From: Boswellia sacra
Taxonomy: Eukaryota; Streptophyta; Magnoliopsida; Sapindales; Burseraceae
Reading direction: 5' to 3'
NCBI GenBank assembly: GCA_013180625.2
Contig: SNVD02010473.1
Span: forward strand, 4,154,001-4,218,000
DNA length: 64,000 nt
A program made the translations under genes and the position numbers. Position 1 is the stretch's first letter; each line of letters starts with the position of its first letter. Shown here piece after piece: positions 47,663-59,760 of this stretch. A model generated the notes under the pieces. That model worked only from the letters and a program-made list of their open reading frames with translations. It made no database searches and was not told the DNA's origin.

Positions 47663-49248
47663 TTAGGCCATATAATGACTTGTGTAATTGCATACAAATT
47701 GAGGATGTTTGTTGTCCACAAAGCCCTCAGGTTGATACATGTAAACGGTTTCTTGTAAGTCTCCATGAAGGAATGCATTATTAATATCAATTTGCTGAAT
47801 GGACCATTGATGAGTAACAGCAAGACCAAACACCACTCGAATTGTGAATGGTTTGATGACAGGGCTGAACGTCTCAAAAAAATCAACTCCAGCAGATTGT
47901 TGAAATCCCTTGGCAACTAATCTTGCTTTGTATCTCTGAATTATACCATCAGAGTTGTATTTGATTCTAAACACCCATTTATTTTCCACAATATGTATAT
48001 CATTAGTAGCAGGAACTAAAGACCAAGTTTGATTAGCAAGAAGGGCATTAAATTTAGTCTGCATTGCTTCTTTCCAGTGAGGAGAGGCTATAAGAGCTTT
48101 TTCTTTTGCTTGCTGTGATGCTATAAAAGCTTGTGATGGAGGATGCTGTGAAGCCTGTGAGGCACCTCCTGAATTATATCCTGAAAAACTACCTGTATTA
48201 CCCTGAAAAGTGATGTCAAACCTATGATAGCATTTAACTGCAATGTGACCAGGTTTGCCACACAGTTGACAGATTGTTCTATTGTTCATATTTCCTCTAC
48301 CATTTCCATGTCCATTGCCACTAGTATGAAATCTACCAGAACTATTTCTGCCACGACCTCTACTTCTTGCATTGTTATTAGATGCTCTAGAGTAGTTAAA
48401 GTCCTGAGAAAATTGATTAGAGGTTCTCTGTGTTACATTGACACTATGATCAAGGTGCAGTGTCTGAGTTATATTGTGTTGGGTTAATCGAAGCTCATAG
48501 CTTTGAAGCTGAAACTGTGCTTCCTCAATAGAAATACATCCAACTCTTGAATTGATATTCACAACAATTGCATAATACTCAGGACCTAAGCCATCTAGAA
48601 TATGCAATAACAGATCACTGTCAGTAATTTCATTTCCTATAGCAAACAATGTATCAGCTATCTTTTTCATTTTTAGGAAATATTATGAAACAATCATGGA
48701 TCCCTTCTTAGTTGTCTGAAGTTTATGTTTGAGGAGCATCACTCTTGATTCTGTAAGAAATAATCTTCTAACGTATTCCACACATTCATAGATGTTTTAC
48801 CTCTTACTACATGTCCATACATTGTTTCAGAAATTGATGATAATAGCCAACTTAAAACAAATTGATTTGTTCTTTTCCATAGCAAATAATCTGGATTATA
48901 AGTGTTACTATCAAGATCAGTGGAATTATGGACAGAATTGAAAGGTTGAGGACATATCTTATCTCCATTAATGAAACCTTGAAGATCATAAGCTCCAAGT
49001 GTAGGTAGAAATTGTGATCTCGAGTATCCATAGTTGTTACGATTCAACTTTATAGACAGAGTAGGAAGAACTGACGGAACTGAAATCAAAGGCATCATTG
49101 CTGTAGATGAACTAGAAACTCTATGATTATGATCTTGTCAAGTTTGCTGAGGAATCTGAACATTTGTTGAGCTTGTGCCTCCATTCAGATCTTGATTGTT
49201 TCTCAGGAAAGCAGTGTTTCCAGGAAAAGGATTTAATGGATCAGCCAT
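47663..49248 (-). pseudogene. Copia-2 gag fused in frame to reverse transcriptase
   Basis: The gag start ATG at 49,248 follows the primer site. The N-terminal part is broken by a TGA near 49,140 and a TAA near 48,690. From 48,670 one frame of 335 codons reads gag (zinc knuckle CQLCGKPGHIAVKC, intact CX2CX4HX4C) and then, without a break, passes near plus 48,090-48,130 into RT (SPHWKEAMQTKFNALLANQT, YKARLVAKGFQQ). Protease, integrase and the RT N-terminus are gone through an in-frame deletion. A frameshift ends the frame at 47,663. Confidence 0.85.
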
Positions 49249-49262
49249 TGGCTCTGATACCA

Positions 49263-49517
49263 AGTTAGAATGTATATAACAGAAGAAGAATTAGATTGTA
49301 TATAACAGAGAATTGAGAGAAGCTTGATTCCGAAGTTTTCTTTTTTATTCAATGTAAAGAATATATGAGTACAATACACACTAACTTATTTATACAAGAG
49401 TTTGTTATTTGTAACTAACTGCTGCTGACTAGGATAACAGAATGCAGCCGCTCCTAACAACCTTCAACTTCTTCTTAACTAACTTCTCCAACTAACTGCC
49501 ACCTAATATCTTCAATA
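49263..49517 (-). repeat. 5' LTR of Copia-2
   Basis: 255 bp, next to the primer-binding site. It is followed in the host DNA by a GAAAG duplication and a purine-rich GAA/GA tract (49,518-49,582). Confidence 0.92.
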
Positions 49518-49522
49518 GAAAG

Positions 49523-50398
49523 TAAAAGAAGAAAAAAGAAGAAGAAGAAGAAGAAAGCCAGAGGGAGAGAGAGAGAGAGAGCCGAAACTGTTATACAAGT
49601 TTATTTTGCTTATACATGGAGAAAGCTTAGGAAATTGTGAGGTGACAATTTTATAATCAAGTAGAAAGAGTTAAAAAAAAAAAATTCTAGTGCTTTGAGT
49701 GAGGAGGCGGAGAGTGGTTTAGGATGGAAAAAGACATTGAATTTTGAAAATATTTGTACAAATAAGTAAATTATTTGTATCAGGGATAACTTGTTACTAA
49801 ATTATTTTATGAAATAGTGGGTGTAGTAAGTAATTTTATGGGTGTAAATTCACCCTTGAAATATATGTTGAACCCATTTGGCAATTAGCAAATCATAGAT
49901 TCTTTTAATGTTTATATTTATAATTTTTACACTATTTGTACACTAAAATATAATAACCGAAGTCCTAAAAAATGATAGATTTGGTCAAAGATATAGCCAG
50001 CTGGATCGATTCGACCAGATCCCTATAAATGCTCCGATACGAGTTCGGCTCAATTACATGTCGCAATTTGATTTTGAAATTTGTATTTTTGTTTTGAAAT
50101 AAAAATTAAATATATGTTTATGTGTTTTTCAGGGAAAAGAAATGATATATAAAGGATTTATTTGTTCATCAATAATGTTATACTTACAAAGCTAAATTTA
50201 TATACAAAGTTGCTGTAGTATTAATTAAGAATGACAAAAATGTATCGTGTGGTTAAAGAGTCTGTGTAGAATAAAAATTTAATTCTCGCATTATAATGGG
50301 ATGGGAAGGGATTTACTACTCCCCACCCAACACCTACATTGCTATAATATATAAAAAATATGAAATATAGTGCTATTTTCATCTTCATATAATATATC

Positions 50399-50441
<43 letters not shown>

Positions 50442-51176
50442 AATAACTATTTTGTGTTTGATAATATATAATATATTAATTATTTGAACAATATAAAGTT
50501 ATATTATTTATAAAAGTAAAACATTATGTTATTTTATTAAAATATATTTCATTGGTATAGAGAATGGGGTGTTGGAGAAAACATTTCTCGCATGAGGTTC
50601 TCCATCTTCCCTTTCAAAACATAGGGAATGGAGGTAAAATTGAATAGTGTGGTCAAAAATGGAGAGGACTTCCCTATCTATCTCAGTCGTGTTCTATTGA
50701 CATCCCTTGAATGAATTGAAAATAAATATAAAAAACTCAATGCAATAAATACTAAGTGAAGCCACATTGAATGAGTGATGTCAACAAATTTTATAAATAT
50801 AATATTATTCTTATGCACTAATTAAAATATAATATTTATAAAATAAAATAATTTATTATTAGATAATAAAAATTGATTTGCGATAAAAGAAAACAAAAAA
50901 TGGGAACATGCTCACATGAAAGTAGAAAAATTTATAATAGCAATCCAAAGATTCCACAAGGGCCATTAGTGATTTGTTACTCCTATTTTAATATTAATAT
51001 GTCACGTTTTTTTATAAACCGTGGATACAGTAATTAAAATTAACAAAGATTAACTGAAGCTTAATTTATTAGAAAAGCCTTGATATTAAGAGCAAGACAC
51101 AACGAGCGAGTTCCAAATACACCATCCGAGCTAGTTTCTTGCTCCTTAATTTCTTGTGTTCTCTCTTTCACTGGCC
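49523..51176. other. Upstream spacer of BAHD-5
   Basis: GAA/GA microsatellite to 49,582, a MITE-end-like patch at 49,813-49,857 (TTTTATGGGTGTAAATTCACCC region, similar to the 55,310-55,359 end), another MITE end near 50,175-50,225, and a pure (TA)19 tract at 50,400-50,438. No other gene is visible. Confidence 0.6.
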
Positions 51177-52574
51177 ATGGCATCACCCAACTTGTTGAAA
51201 GTACACGAGGTTACCAAGGTCACCCCCTCCTCCAACTCGACGTCAGAGTTTTCTCTCCCTCTTACCTTCTTCGACACATTGTATTTCAAACTCCAACCAG
51301 CTGAGCGACTCTTTTTCTATCAACCCGAAGATTTAACACCTCATTTCTTCAATTCGGTGATTCTTCCCAAGCTCAAGCATTCTCTCTCTATAGCTCTCTT
51401 TCATTATCTCCCTCTTGCTGGTAACCTCCTGTGGCCTTCAGATGCTCCAAAGCCGGCCGTCCACTACTTCCCTGGTGATGGTGTTTCAGTGACTGTTGCA
51501 GAGTCTAATGCCGACTTCAATTTCCTCTCAGGTAATGGAGCTCGTGAAGTTGTTGAATTTCATCCCTTGATACCGCAGTTGTTGATATCTGACGATAAAG
51601 CAGCGGCAATAGCTATCCAAATAACTTCATTTCCGAATCAAGGGTTTTGCATCGGAATAGCAACCCACCATGCAATACTTGATGGGAAAAGTTCGACAAT
51701 GTTTATGAAGTCTTGGGCTTATCTATGCAACCAAGACATAGCTTTGTCGCCAGAACTAACTCCATGTTTTGACAGGAGCGTCATCAAAGATCCGGCTGGG
51801 AGGGATATGGTGTATGTGAAGAACTGGATGGCTTTAAGCAGGTCGGATTCAAATCCCAATTACACACGAAGCTTGAAGCTTTTGCCAAGGTTGGCAGCGA
51901 ATTCCGACTTGGTTCAGGCCACATTTGAGTTGACCCCCGAAAATATCAACAAACTCCGGGATAAGATACTATCTACGATACTAGATAAGGTTGTGGCAAA
52001 TGAAGTGAAACGAACGAAACAGCTTCATTTATCTACCTATGTGGTTTCATGTGCTTATGTATTCGTTTGCATATTTAAAGCCATCGGAGTAGAAGGTAAC
52101 AAAATTGTTCAATGTGGATTCCCAGCTGATTACAGGACCCGTTTTGATCCTCCAGTTCCAATAAATTATTTTGGTAATTGCATTTGGTTAAATGGAGTGG
52201 CTGCACAAGCAAGAGATTTCATGGGGGAAAATGGACTTTCCTTCGCTGCAGAGAAGTTGAGTGATGCGGTCCAAGGTTTGAAGAGGGGAGTTCCTGAAGA
52301 GTTAGCGGACCAGGTTGCGATGTTTGCTGAAAAGAATGAACAGGTAGCAAAACAAGTCGGCGTTGCGGGGTCAAACCGGTTTGATGTTTATAAGACGGAT
52401 TTCGGTTGGGGGAGACCAAAGAAGGCAGAGATTGTGTCAATCGGTAGGGTCGGTGCTATTTCTTTGGCCGAGAATAGAGATTATGGAAGCGGCGGTGTTG
52501 AGGTTGGCGTAGTTTTGGAGAAGCAAGAAATGGAGGTTTTTGCTTCCCTATTTGTTTATGGGTTAAAATATTAA
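51177..52574 (+). CDS. BAHD acyltransferase 5
   Basis: Intact single-exon protein of 465 residues with ATG at 51,177 (MASPNLLKVHEV). Signatures are complete: H165-A-I-L-D169 with GKS, YFGNC at 331-335 and DFGWG at 408-412. The family transfers an acyl group, often malonyl, from CoA to glycosides in the cytosol; the acceptor here is unknown. Its C-terminal part (GRPKKAEIVSIGRVGAISL) is closest to pseudogene BAHD-6 directly downstream. The 3' flank (52,810-52,900) reappears at 55,450-55,560 and 61,890-62,010. Confidence 0.94.
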   Translation: MASPNLLKVHEVTKVTPSSNSTSEFSLPLTFFDTLYFKLQPAERLFFYQPEDLTPHFFNSVILPKLKHSLSIALFHYLPLAGNLLWPSDAPKPAVHYFPGDGVSVTVAESNADFNFLSGNGAREVVEFHPLIPQLLISDDKAAAIAIQITSFPNQGFCIGIATHHAILDGKSSTMFMKSWAYLCNQDIALSPELTPCFDRSVIKDPAGRDMVYVKNWMALSRSDSNPNYTRSLKLLPRLAANSDLVQATFELTPENINKLRDKILSTILDKVVANEVKRTKQLHLSTYVVSCAYVFVCIFKAIGVEGNKIVQCGFPADYRTRFDPPVPINYFGNCIWLNGVAAQARDFMGENGLSFAAEKLSDAVQGLKRGVPEELADQVAMFAEKNEQVAKQVGVAGSNRFDVYKTDFGWGRPKKAEIVSIGRVGAISLAENRDYGSGGVEVGVVLEKQEMEVFASLFVYGLKY

Positions 52575-53470
52575 TGCAATTCTAGTAACCAAAATAATTA
52601 TGAGTTATTAGAACGAATAATGCATTTACCGTTTGCTTATGATCTTTTTAACTATTTTACTTTATTGCTTGTTCTTATCAAATAAATATTGAGCAAATTT
52701 CACAATCTCCAAACACGAGTTTATTTTATGATTCCCTTTTCGTTTAAAATGTCATTCAACTCGTGTAATGCATGCGTTATTATTATTTATTCATCTAATT
52801 TCGCAAACATATTAAATATTGCCACAAACACTCACGAGATTTTGAAATGCTTGATAAAGCCAAGATAGATCTAACATGTGATATTCCGGTCAACTAAAAC
52901 TTCTTTAACTTCATATACTATGAGATTTTTAAGTTATCAGTGGGCAGATACAAATAAACAATATCCTAGAAACAGCAAATAACAATATTAAATACAGCTC
53001 CGCCACAGAAGCACATGTTAACATCTGTCCATGTTATTGTTCTATTAATATAATGGATATATGTTCGATCGGAGTTAATGTTAGAACAACGAGAGATCTT
53101 GGAAATGGCAATGCTAAGCTATCTTAATTACAGTAAAATATAACCATTCTGTTTTTTATCATATATTAATTCCAGTGATTAACAGGGGATCATATTATCG
53201 TCAAATTGTTATCTGATCGTTGCAATTTGTTCCCCACTAATGACCTAAAGAAATCTCACTTCTAAATTTACACCGAAGAAGAAGAAGAAGAAGAAGAAGA
53301 AGAAAAAAGAGAAGAAGAAGACGACAAAGAAATAAGTTTATGTCTTGTATTTTTTTTTTTTATAATTTTTTTTGGTAGTAATGCAAATTGGTTGTTGATT
53401 TTCTTATTTTTGTGGTATCTATTTTTCAACTCTTTGTTACATCAATAAATAATCTTAATAACCATGAATT
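52575..53470. other. Spacer between BAHD-5 and BAHD-6
   Basis: It contains the duplicated flank with ATGTGATATTCCGGTCAA near 52,880 and a (GAA)n tract at 53,275-53,321. No gene. Confidence 0.6.
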
Positions 53471-53471
53471 G

Positions 53472-53894
53472 GCAGCAGTTGACAAGATCCATTTAGATCC
53501 TCCAATTCCTATAAATTATTTTAGTTTTAGGGAGAACAAATGGTTGAACAAGCAAGAGATTTTTTCGGGGAAAATTGACTTTTCTTCGCTGTAGCGAAGC
53601 CGAGTGATGCGGTCAAAGATTTGAAGAGGGAGTTCTTGACGGATTAGCGGACAAGTTTGTTGAGATATTGGGAAAGAACTTGTTTCCGGTTCAAACCGGT
53701 TTGGTGTTTATGGGGTGGATTTCGGTTGGGGGAGACCAAAGAAGGCGGAGATTGTGTCAATACGAAGGATTGGTGCTATTCGTTTGTTCGAGAGTATAGA
53801 TTATGGAAGCCGCGGTGTTAAGGCTGGTGATATTTTGGAGAAGCAAGATATGAAAGATTTTGCTTCTTTATTTGTTGATGGACTGAAATATTAA
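53472..53894 (+). pseudogene. BAHD-6, C-terminal relic
   Basis: Only the last 140 or so codons remain, starting at the region before YFGNC (LDPPIPINYF, where GNC is lost) and ending at TAA 53,892-53,894 (FASLFVDGLKY). Stops and frameshifts interrupt it (for example TAG near 53,592), but the DFGWG region survives (GVDFGWGRPKKAEIVSI). It is closest to BAHD-5. Confidence 0.88.
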
Positions 53895-54860
53895 TTTGGG
53901 TGCAGTTTATTGCACCCATATTCATATAATATGGCTTCGAATACCCTTCTTCTCTTAACAACCATTATTAAAAAATTTAAAATCAATTGATTACTTTGAA
54001 TGCTCTTTCTAATATATTGATAAAACCTCCTCTCTCTCTCTCTCTCTCTCTAGTGATTTTCATCGTCTTCATGATTAATTAGAAAGTTTATTCTTAATGT
54101 TTGTCACTTGTAAGAAACAAACTTTGGTTGTGTCCTCGTTTAATAAGAATAGGTGAAACTATGCCGATGCAATATTTGTTTGCTAAGAAATTCGAACAAT
54201 TCGACGACTAAAGAAGATGTCATATGGTATCACCATTTGTAGAGCTTGTACCAAGTCTCTCTCTTTTTCACGAGGTTTTGTTATATTTATTGTGGATTGG
54301 ATGATGGAAAAACCAGCCCTTTACTTGAGATTCAATTAGTTAGGCCGCAGTTAACCGAGTCACAGACTCTTGACTCTTCTTCCTATAAACTAGATTGTGA
54401 TGATCCTGAGGCCACGCGGAATCAAAAGAATTATTAGACTTCGCTGACTACAAGAAAGAAATTTGATTGAACTTAAATACTTGGAAGAGCTTTACACTTT
54501 ACAATTAAAAACCTTCATGATCTCTTTCTTCAAAACTCATTTCTCCCTTCTATTATTCTTAATCTTAACTTTATGATAATTAATGTTACATCTACCACTT
54601 ATTTACGATCAATTTTTCTGAAAATCTGTAGTAGATGAGTAAAAATTAAAAATAAATGAAAGATGTTAAATTACATGACATAACATGTTAATTACATAAT
54701 TAATAATTTGCCAACTCAAGTTGTAAGATGAATAAAAATAAATGAAAGAGGTTAAATTATATGACATTGTAATTATCAATCTATTAATAATTTACCAACT
54801 CAGGTTGTGAGATAAATGGATTGTAAATGAGTTGTACATCTAATATTATACATCTATGAA
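53895..54860. other. Spacer after BAHD-6
   Basis: (CT)n tract at 54,030-54,051, then a MITE relic at about 54,590-54,850 related to 9,434-9,620. No gene. Confidence 0.55.
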
Positions 54861-55359
54861 GGGTCGGTTTATTTGTACCCATAAAATTTAATTTCATACC
54901 CATCCTTCTAAACACACCCATCATTAGTATATATATTGAAATAATTTAATTTTCTATTTGATTGATCTTCAGCTTTTCATAAATAATTTATATAATTATC
55001 AAAATATAGTAGATTAAATTTAATTTGAATAAAATATAATAAAAAGAAAATACTTTTTAAAAAATTTCATTAGATATGTTTTTTATGAAAAAGGTTCTTA
55101 TATAAAAATATCTCAATTCTCACATAATTAAGTTAATGAATTTTTCTTTTGTTTACAATAGTATTTGTAATTAATAATTGATTTATTAAATTTCATATTA
55201 ATATTAATTTATCAAGTTGATGTTGATTAATTTTGAAATTATGAAGATGAGATTGAAAAATTAAAAAAAAAAACTTACAAAAAAAAAACAAATAACCAGT
55301 GTACTTGAAATAATGAGTGTGAAAATAAATTTTATGAGCGTAAAAACCTCACCAACCCC
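54861..55359. mobile_element. hAT-like MITE
   Basis: 499 bp. The left end GGGTCGGTTTATTTGTACCC and the reversed right end GGGGTTGGTGAGGTTTTTAC both run into ATAAAATTTA-TTT(C)A inverted repeats about 45 bp long. The flanks TCTATGAA (54,853-54,860) and TTTATGAA (55,360-55,367) form an 8-bp duplication with one mismatch. The core is very AT-rich and non-coding. Confidence 0.7.
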
Positions 55360-55367
55360 TTTATGAA

Positions 55368-57154
55368 AGGAGCTGTAATGCCAAAGTTAAATTATTTTAA
55401 TGATTTGAATTGAGTTTTAAAATCATTAATTATTCGATCGCCCATCTTGTTAAACTTGAAAGGCCATTTGACTCGTAATTTTGCCTTAAAGCAAAGATAG
55501 ACATGGCCACTAGTACAAGATGTGATATTCCGGTCAAATGAAACTCCTAAACATCATGTAATTTTGGATATTTTACAAAATCGTTGTTAACTTCATTGTT
55601 TAGAAAAATAATTTGCATACCTCATAGATTGTTTGGGAATCAATGCTGGTTTGCTTTATGGTCTCTAACGTTTTATATTGTTAATCTTGTTAAAACTATT
55701 GGTAAATAATATAGCATTGTATGAGTTTCACATCAACTTTTTATGGATGAGTTCAATTTGAGAGAAAATAAAATATTGAAAACAAACTGATAGTTATACA
55801 AAAGCTTTTATAATTTAATTGTTAATCAGCTTAATACTTGCCCACGTGTATAGACAAAAATAATTGCCTAATGTTGAAATGTACAGATGAGTAACTAACT
55901 AGCTAATTAAGAAACTAATTAACAGATTAACAACTAATTATTCTTTAGCTTTGACGATTCAATTAAATTGTCATATATTTATTGCCAAGGCACTGATCAT
56001 ATCAAAGATTTTCTTATCCATGATAAAAGCAAAGCAAACATATAGATAAAATCTAGTGCTCACAAAAACACACTCATTCTTGACCTTCGCAATTAATCTC
56101 TCTGCAATGACATACCATGGACATATTTTTTGATAAATATATAAAAAAATTGTGTCAGAATTTAGTAAGATGAGTAACTTAAGAAACTGTTCAACCTGAA
56201 AACAATAGACAACCTCCCCTAAGTTATATTACTTTAATTTCCGATTTAGAAGGGGGAGATTGTTACTTAGCCTGTTTATGTATATATCTGGAAAACCTCC
56301 ACTAATTAATTGCTTCAAATCCGTCAGAGTTACTTATACATCAAAGTTACAATCCCTAAAATCCCCCAATGAAACAGTAAAGTGTCATTTAAAGAGCTAA
56401 TTAAACAGCTGGGATGAAATAGTTAGTATTTAGAATCAGCTCACATTAATAAAAAGACATACAATTAAATTAAAAAGGACAAACAAGCTAAACATAAACA
56501 TAAATTACTTTTTCCTTGTTATATAACTTAACTATATGCTCTGTATTATTATTTATTTAAATATTGAGATATTACTATCAACAATTACTAAAATAAAAAC
56601 ATAATAGAAAAAATGGATTGAGAATATTAAAAAGTCCAATTAAATATTGTATATTATAATGGTTAAGTACTAGAACAAAAATCTATTTAAAAAAAAAAGC
56701 CTCTAAGAAGCAAAATAGAGAGATAAGTCCAAATTTAAAATTGAAAAAAATAGGGTTAAAAATAGTAATATAATTCTCAAAATTTATCTCAAAATCATGC
56801 ATCACAAATGATCATAGCACGAATTTAAAATCTCCGTATCACTTGATACATCATCACGCTATCTATTTGCATTGGCAAACACTAAGTAAACACACATAAT
56901 TTGAAATATAAAATTTGAGATAGAATTTTAAATGAATATCATTATTTAAAGTGATCAATATATAAAAGACAATATAATATTAATGATAATTAGATATACA
57001 TTATCAACATAATAAATTAATATCTCAGATTAACCTAAATATTTATTGATTATCCATAGGATCAAACAATTGCGAATTTGATGCATCTATAAATATAATC
57101 AAAGAAATGTATGCTAGCCACGTACGCACATCTGGCTTGGTTCTTGTTGTGATT
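55368..57154. other. Upstream spacer of BAHD-7
   Basis: It contains a copy of the BAHD 3' flank (55,450-55,560, ATGTGATATTCCGGTCAAAT). AT-rich sequence follows. CTATAAATATAATC at about 57,089-57,102 is a plausible former TATA box, 55-65 bp before the old start codon. Confidence 0.55.
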
Positions 57155-58578
57155 ATGGCATCATCCTTCACTCTCAAAGTAAATGAGAATGAGGTTACTC
57201 AAGTCACTCCTTCCACCGACTCGGCCACCGAGCTATCTCTCCCTCTAACGTTGTATGATACATTTTGGTTCAAGTTCCCTCCCGTCGAACGCCTTTTCTT
57301 CTATTAATTCTCTGACTTGACTTCTCATTTCTTCAACTCATCAATCCTCCCCAAGCTCAAGCACTCTCTTTCTCTCACTTTTCGCCATCATCTTCCTCTC
57401 GCTGGGAACCTCGTATGGCCCCCAGATGTCAAAAAACCATCCACCTACGACTGCTCTCCGAACGATGGTGTTTCTGTCACAGTTTCCGAGTCTGATGCCG
57501 ACTTCAATACCCTCACTGGCAATGGAATCCGTCAAACCGTTTTACTTCGTCCTTTAGTACCTGAGTTGTTGATTTTTGAAGATAAAGCAGCTATCATCGC
57601 TATACAAATAACGTTGTTTCCAAATGAAGGGTTCAGCATCGGCATCACAACTCACCATGCGATACTTGATGGAAGAAGTTCAACAACTTTTGTCTAGTCT
57701 TGGCGTTATCTTTGCAAACGTTTAGTTAACGGAGAAGAGAACCCTTCTCTTTCACCAGAGCTAACTCCATTTTTTGACCGGACTGTCACCAAAGACCCCA
57801 GTGGGATTGACATGGTGTACGTCAACAACTGGTTAGATTATACGTTCGGGTCAGATTCGAAACCAAGCTCGCGAAGTTTGGAGGTTCTGCCAATAGGAGA
57901 AGCGAAGGCCAACCATGTTCGAGCCACATATAAATTGACCAGAGAAGATATTAAGAAACTCAGAAATAAGGTATTATCTATGTTGGATGAAGAGAAGCAA
58001 TCAAAACAACTTCATTTATCCACTTTTATGCTTAAAATTGCTTATTTATACGTCTGCATGGTTAAATCAAAAGCAAGCGAAGATAGTGCAAATGTTCTAT
58101 TCTTGTTCACAGGGGATTACAGGGCTCGATTAAATCCTCCCCTTCCAATCAATTACTTTGGCAACTGTGTCATGTCACATGTGATGCTTGCAAAAGCAAA
58201 AGATTTCAGGGAGGAAAGTGGGTTGCCTTTATTGCGAAGAAGTTAAGTGATATGGTCAAGGGATAGAGAATGGAGTGATCTTGAGGGAACAGAGGAATCG
58301 CTTTTGAAGATTATGAGAATTATGGGATCACGTGGGAAGATACAAGTTGTTGGGGTAGCTGGCTCCATCCAGTTTGACGTTTACGGGTCGGATTTCGGGT
58401 GGGGAAGACCAAGAAGGTGAAGATTGTATCAATAGATCAAACTGGAGCTAATTCTTTGGCACCGTCTAGAGATGGATGTGGTGGCGTGCAGGTTGGAGTG
58501 GTTTTGCATAAGCATGAAATGGAGATTTTTGCGTCTCTGTTCGCTGATGGACTAAAAGATCTTTCTTCATTGAAGTAA
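57155..58578 (+). pseudogene. BAHD-7, recently disabled full-length copy
   Basis: Begins with ATG at 57,155 (MASSFTLKVNENEV) and ends with TAA at 58,576-58,578. One frame covers 57,155-58,246 (about 364 codons) and is broken only by two nonsense codons: TAA at 57,305 where the paralogues have Gln, and TAG at 57,695 where they have Lys. HHAILDGRS and YFGNC are intact. From about 58,230 several one-base indels destroy the frame, although SDFGWGR can still be read. It is closest to BAHD-2. Confidence 0.92.
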
Positions 58579-59260
58579 ATTCGCAACCGTACTTTTAATT
58601 ACAAATTGAATAATAGATGAGTTATCTTTACGTAGAATGCCTAACACCTTCATTGCAATCGGGATCTCTCTTAAATCTTTGATTTTACGTTTCATGAGTT
58701 TGGAAAGTATCATGATTCTATCCTGCTCTGATTTTTATGAGCGATAGTTAATAAAGATAAATATTAAAGAGCTAAACGTATGTGCATGACATATATATTT
58801 AACTAGTAAAAACTCAATAAAATGTTAAAAGTTTATTCTAATTGATTAACACATGAATAAAGATTTGTCGACAGCCCAGATGCAAATTGATTACGTATAT
58901 GATTTTCAACAACTTAACAACCTTCCGTAATGAAGGTATTAATTTCATATATCTTGATCTTCTACAAGTGAATACAACAACTAATGATGCAACAAATTAT
59001 AGTGATGCCATTGATTACTAACTAAATACAAAATTCTTAATTAAGCGACGAAGCATTATAACAGTAAATCAATTAGCACTAGTAACTCTTCTTAATTAGA
59101 TATATTATCTATTAATTAAGCCCATCGAGAGAAGTTTCTAATTCAGGCTGGATCTTGTTGCCATTTGTCCATCTACCATGAAGTATATGACAGCACTTTC
59201 TATCAAATAAATGAAATTTTATTAATTTTATATTATTATGAATAGCCTATAATTATAAAT
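58579..59260. repeat. Duplicated flank linking BAHD-7 to BAHD-8
   Basis: 58,870-59,110 matches the BAHD-2 3' flank (30,470-30,720), and 59,115-59,200 matches the BAHD-3 upstream flank (39,634-39,720; shared GGATCTTGTTGCCAT and GAAGTAT). Confidence 0.7.
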
Positions 59261-59431
59261 GAGTGATACTATACTTATAAAGTTTTTATATAAAGTTAAT
59301 GTAGCACTACTAATTCAATGTCACATGACTTATCAGTATTTATTATATAATACTTATCTTAATTTTTTCATTCATTTAATGTCACATCAACTTTTATACA
59401 GACCTATAAAATTTGTAAGTATAAGATTATT
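59261..59431. mobile_element. Short MITE with near-complete inverted ends
   Basis: 171 bp. The left end GAGTGATACTATACTTATAA leads into ATATAAAGTTAATGT. The right end, reversed, reads AATCTTATACTTACAAATTT and leads into AAAAGTTGATGTGACAT. It belongs to the same family as partial copies near 9,270, 20,500 and 50,180. Confidence 0.65.
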
Positions 59432-59469
59432 GATTTCAAAATTTATATGTAACCAAAGTGTTATATTGA

Positions 59470-59664
59470 CAGGCTTATGTTCTCAGGTATGGAACAGGCA
59501 TGTTACTATATGGCCATTGCCCAATTGGCTTCGTTGTTTACGGTGGAAGGGAAATTAAATTTAAATCAACATCGCCGACAGCTTTGAGTAAAATGAACCT
59601 CGCATTATGCATTCATGATAATAAGGATAAGCCTTACGAGAAAGTGGAAAATGCACTCACATAA
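59470..59664 (+). other. Unrecognised open patch of about 64 codons
   Basis: Directly after TATATTGACAG, which looks like a splice acceptor, a frame runs 64 codons without ATG at its start, reading AYVLRYGTGMLLYGHCPIGF and onward to a TAA at 59,662. I do not recognise it. It may be an exon fragment captured during duplication, or chance. Confidence 0.2.
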
Positions 59665-59760
59665 TGCGCTTCTATCTATATTATTAATTTAATAATTTTA
59701 AAGAGAGCATTATTAGATTCTTGGTTCTTAAATTTCTCTTTGCCTCTCTTTCACTGGCAA

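Larger units (their letters stand above)
46309..49517 (-). mobile_element. Internally deleted Ty1/copia element (Copia-2)
   Basis: 3,209 bp on the minus strand with a 5-bp target duplication, GAAAG, at 46,304-46,308 and 49,518-49,522. The left LTR is 46,309-46,548 (240 bp) and the right LTR 49,263-49,517 (255 bp). They differ by about ten substitutions and one 15-16-bp indel, roughly 96% identity. The primer-binding site TGGTATCAGAGC (initiator Met tRNA type) directly adjoins the right LTR, and a purine-rich GAGAGGG precedes the left LTR. It keeps gag, RT and RNase H pieces but has no protease or integrase. Confidence 0.93.
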
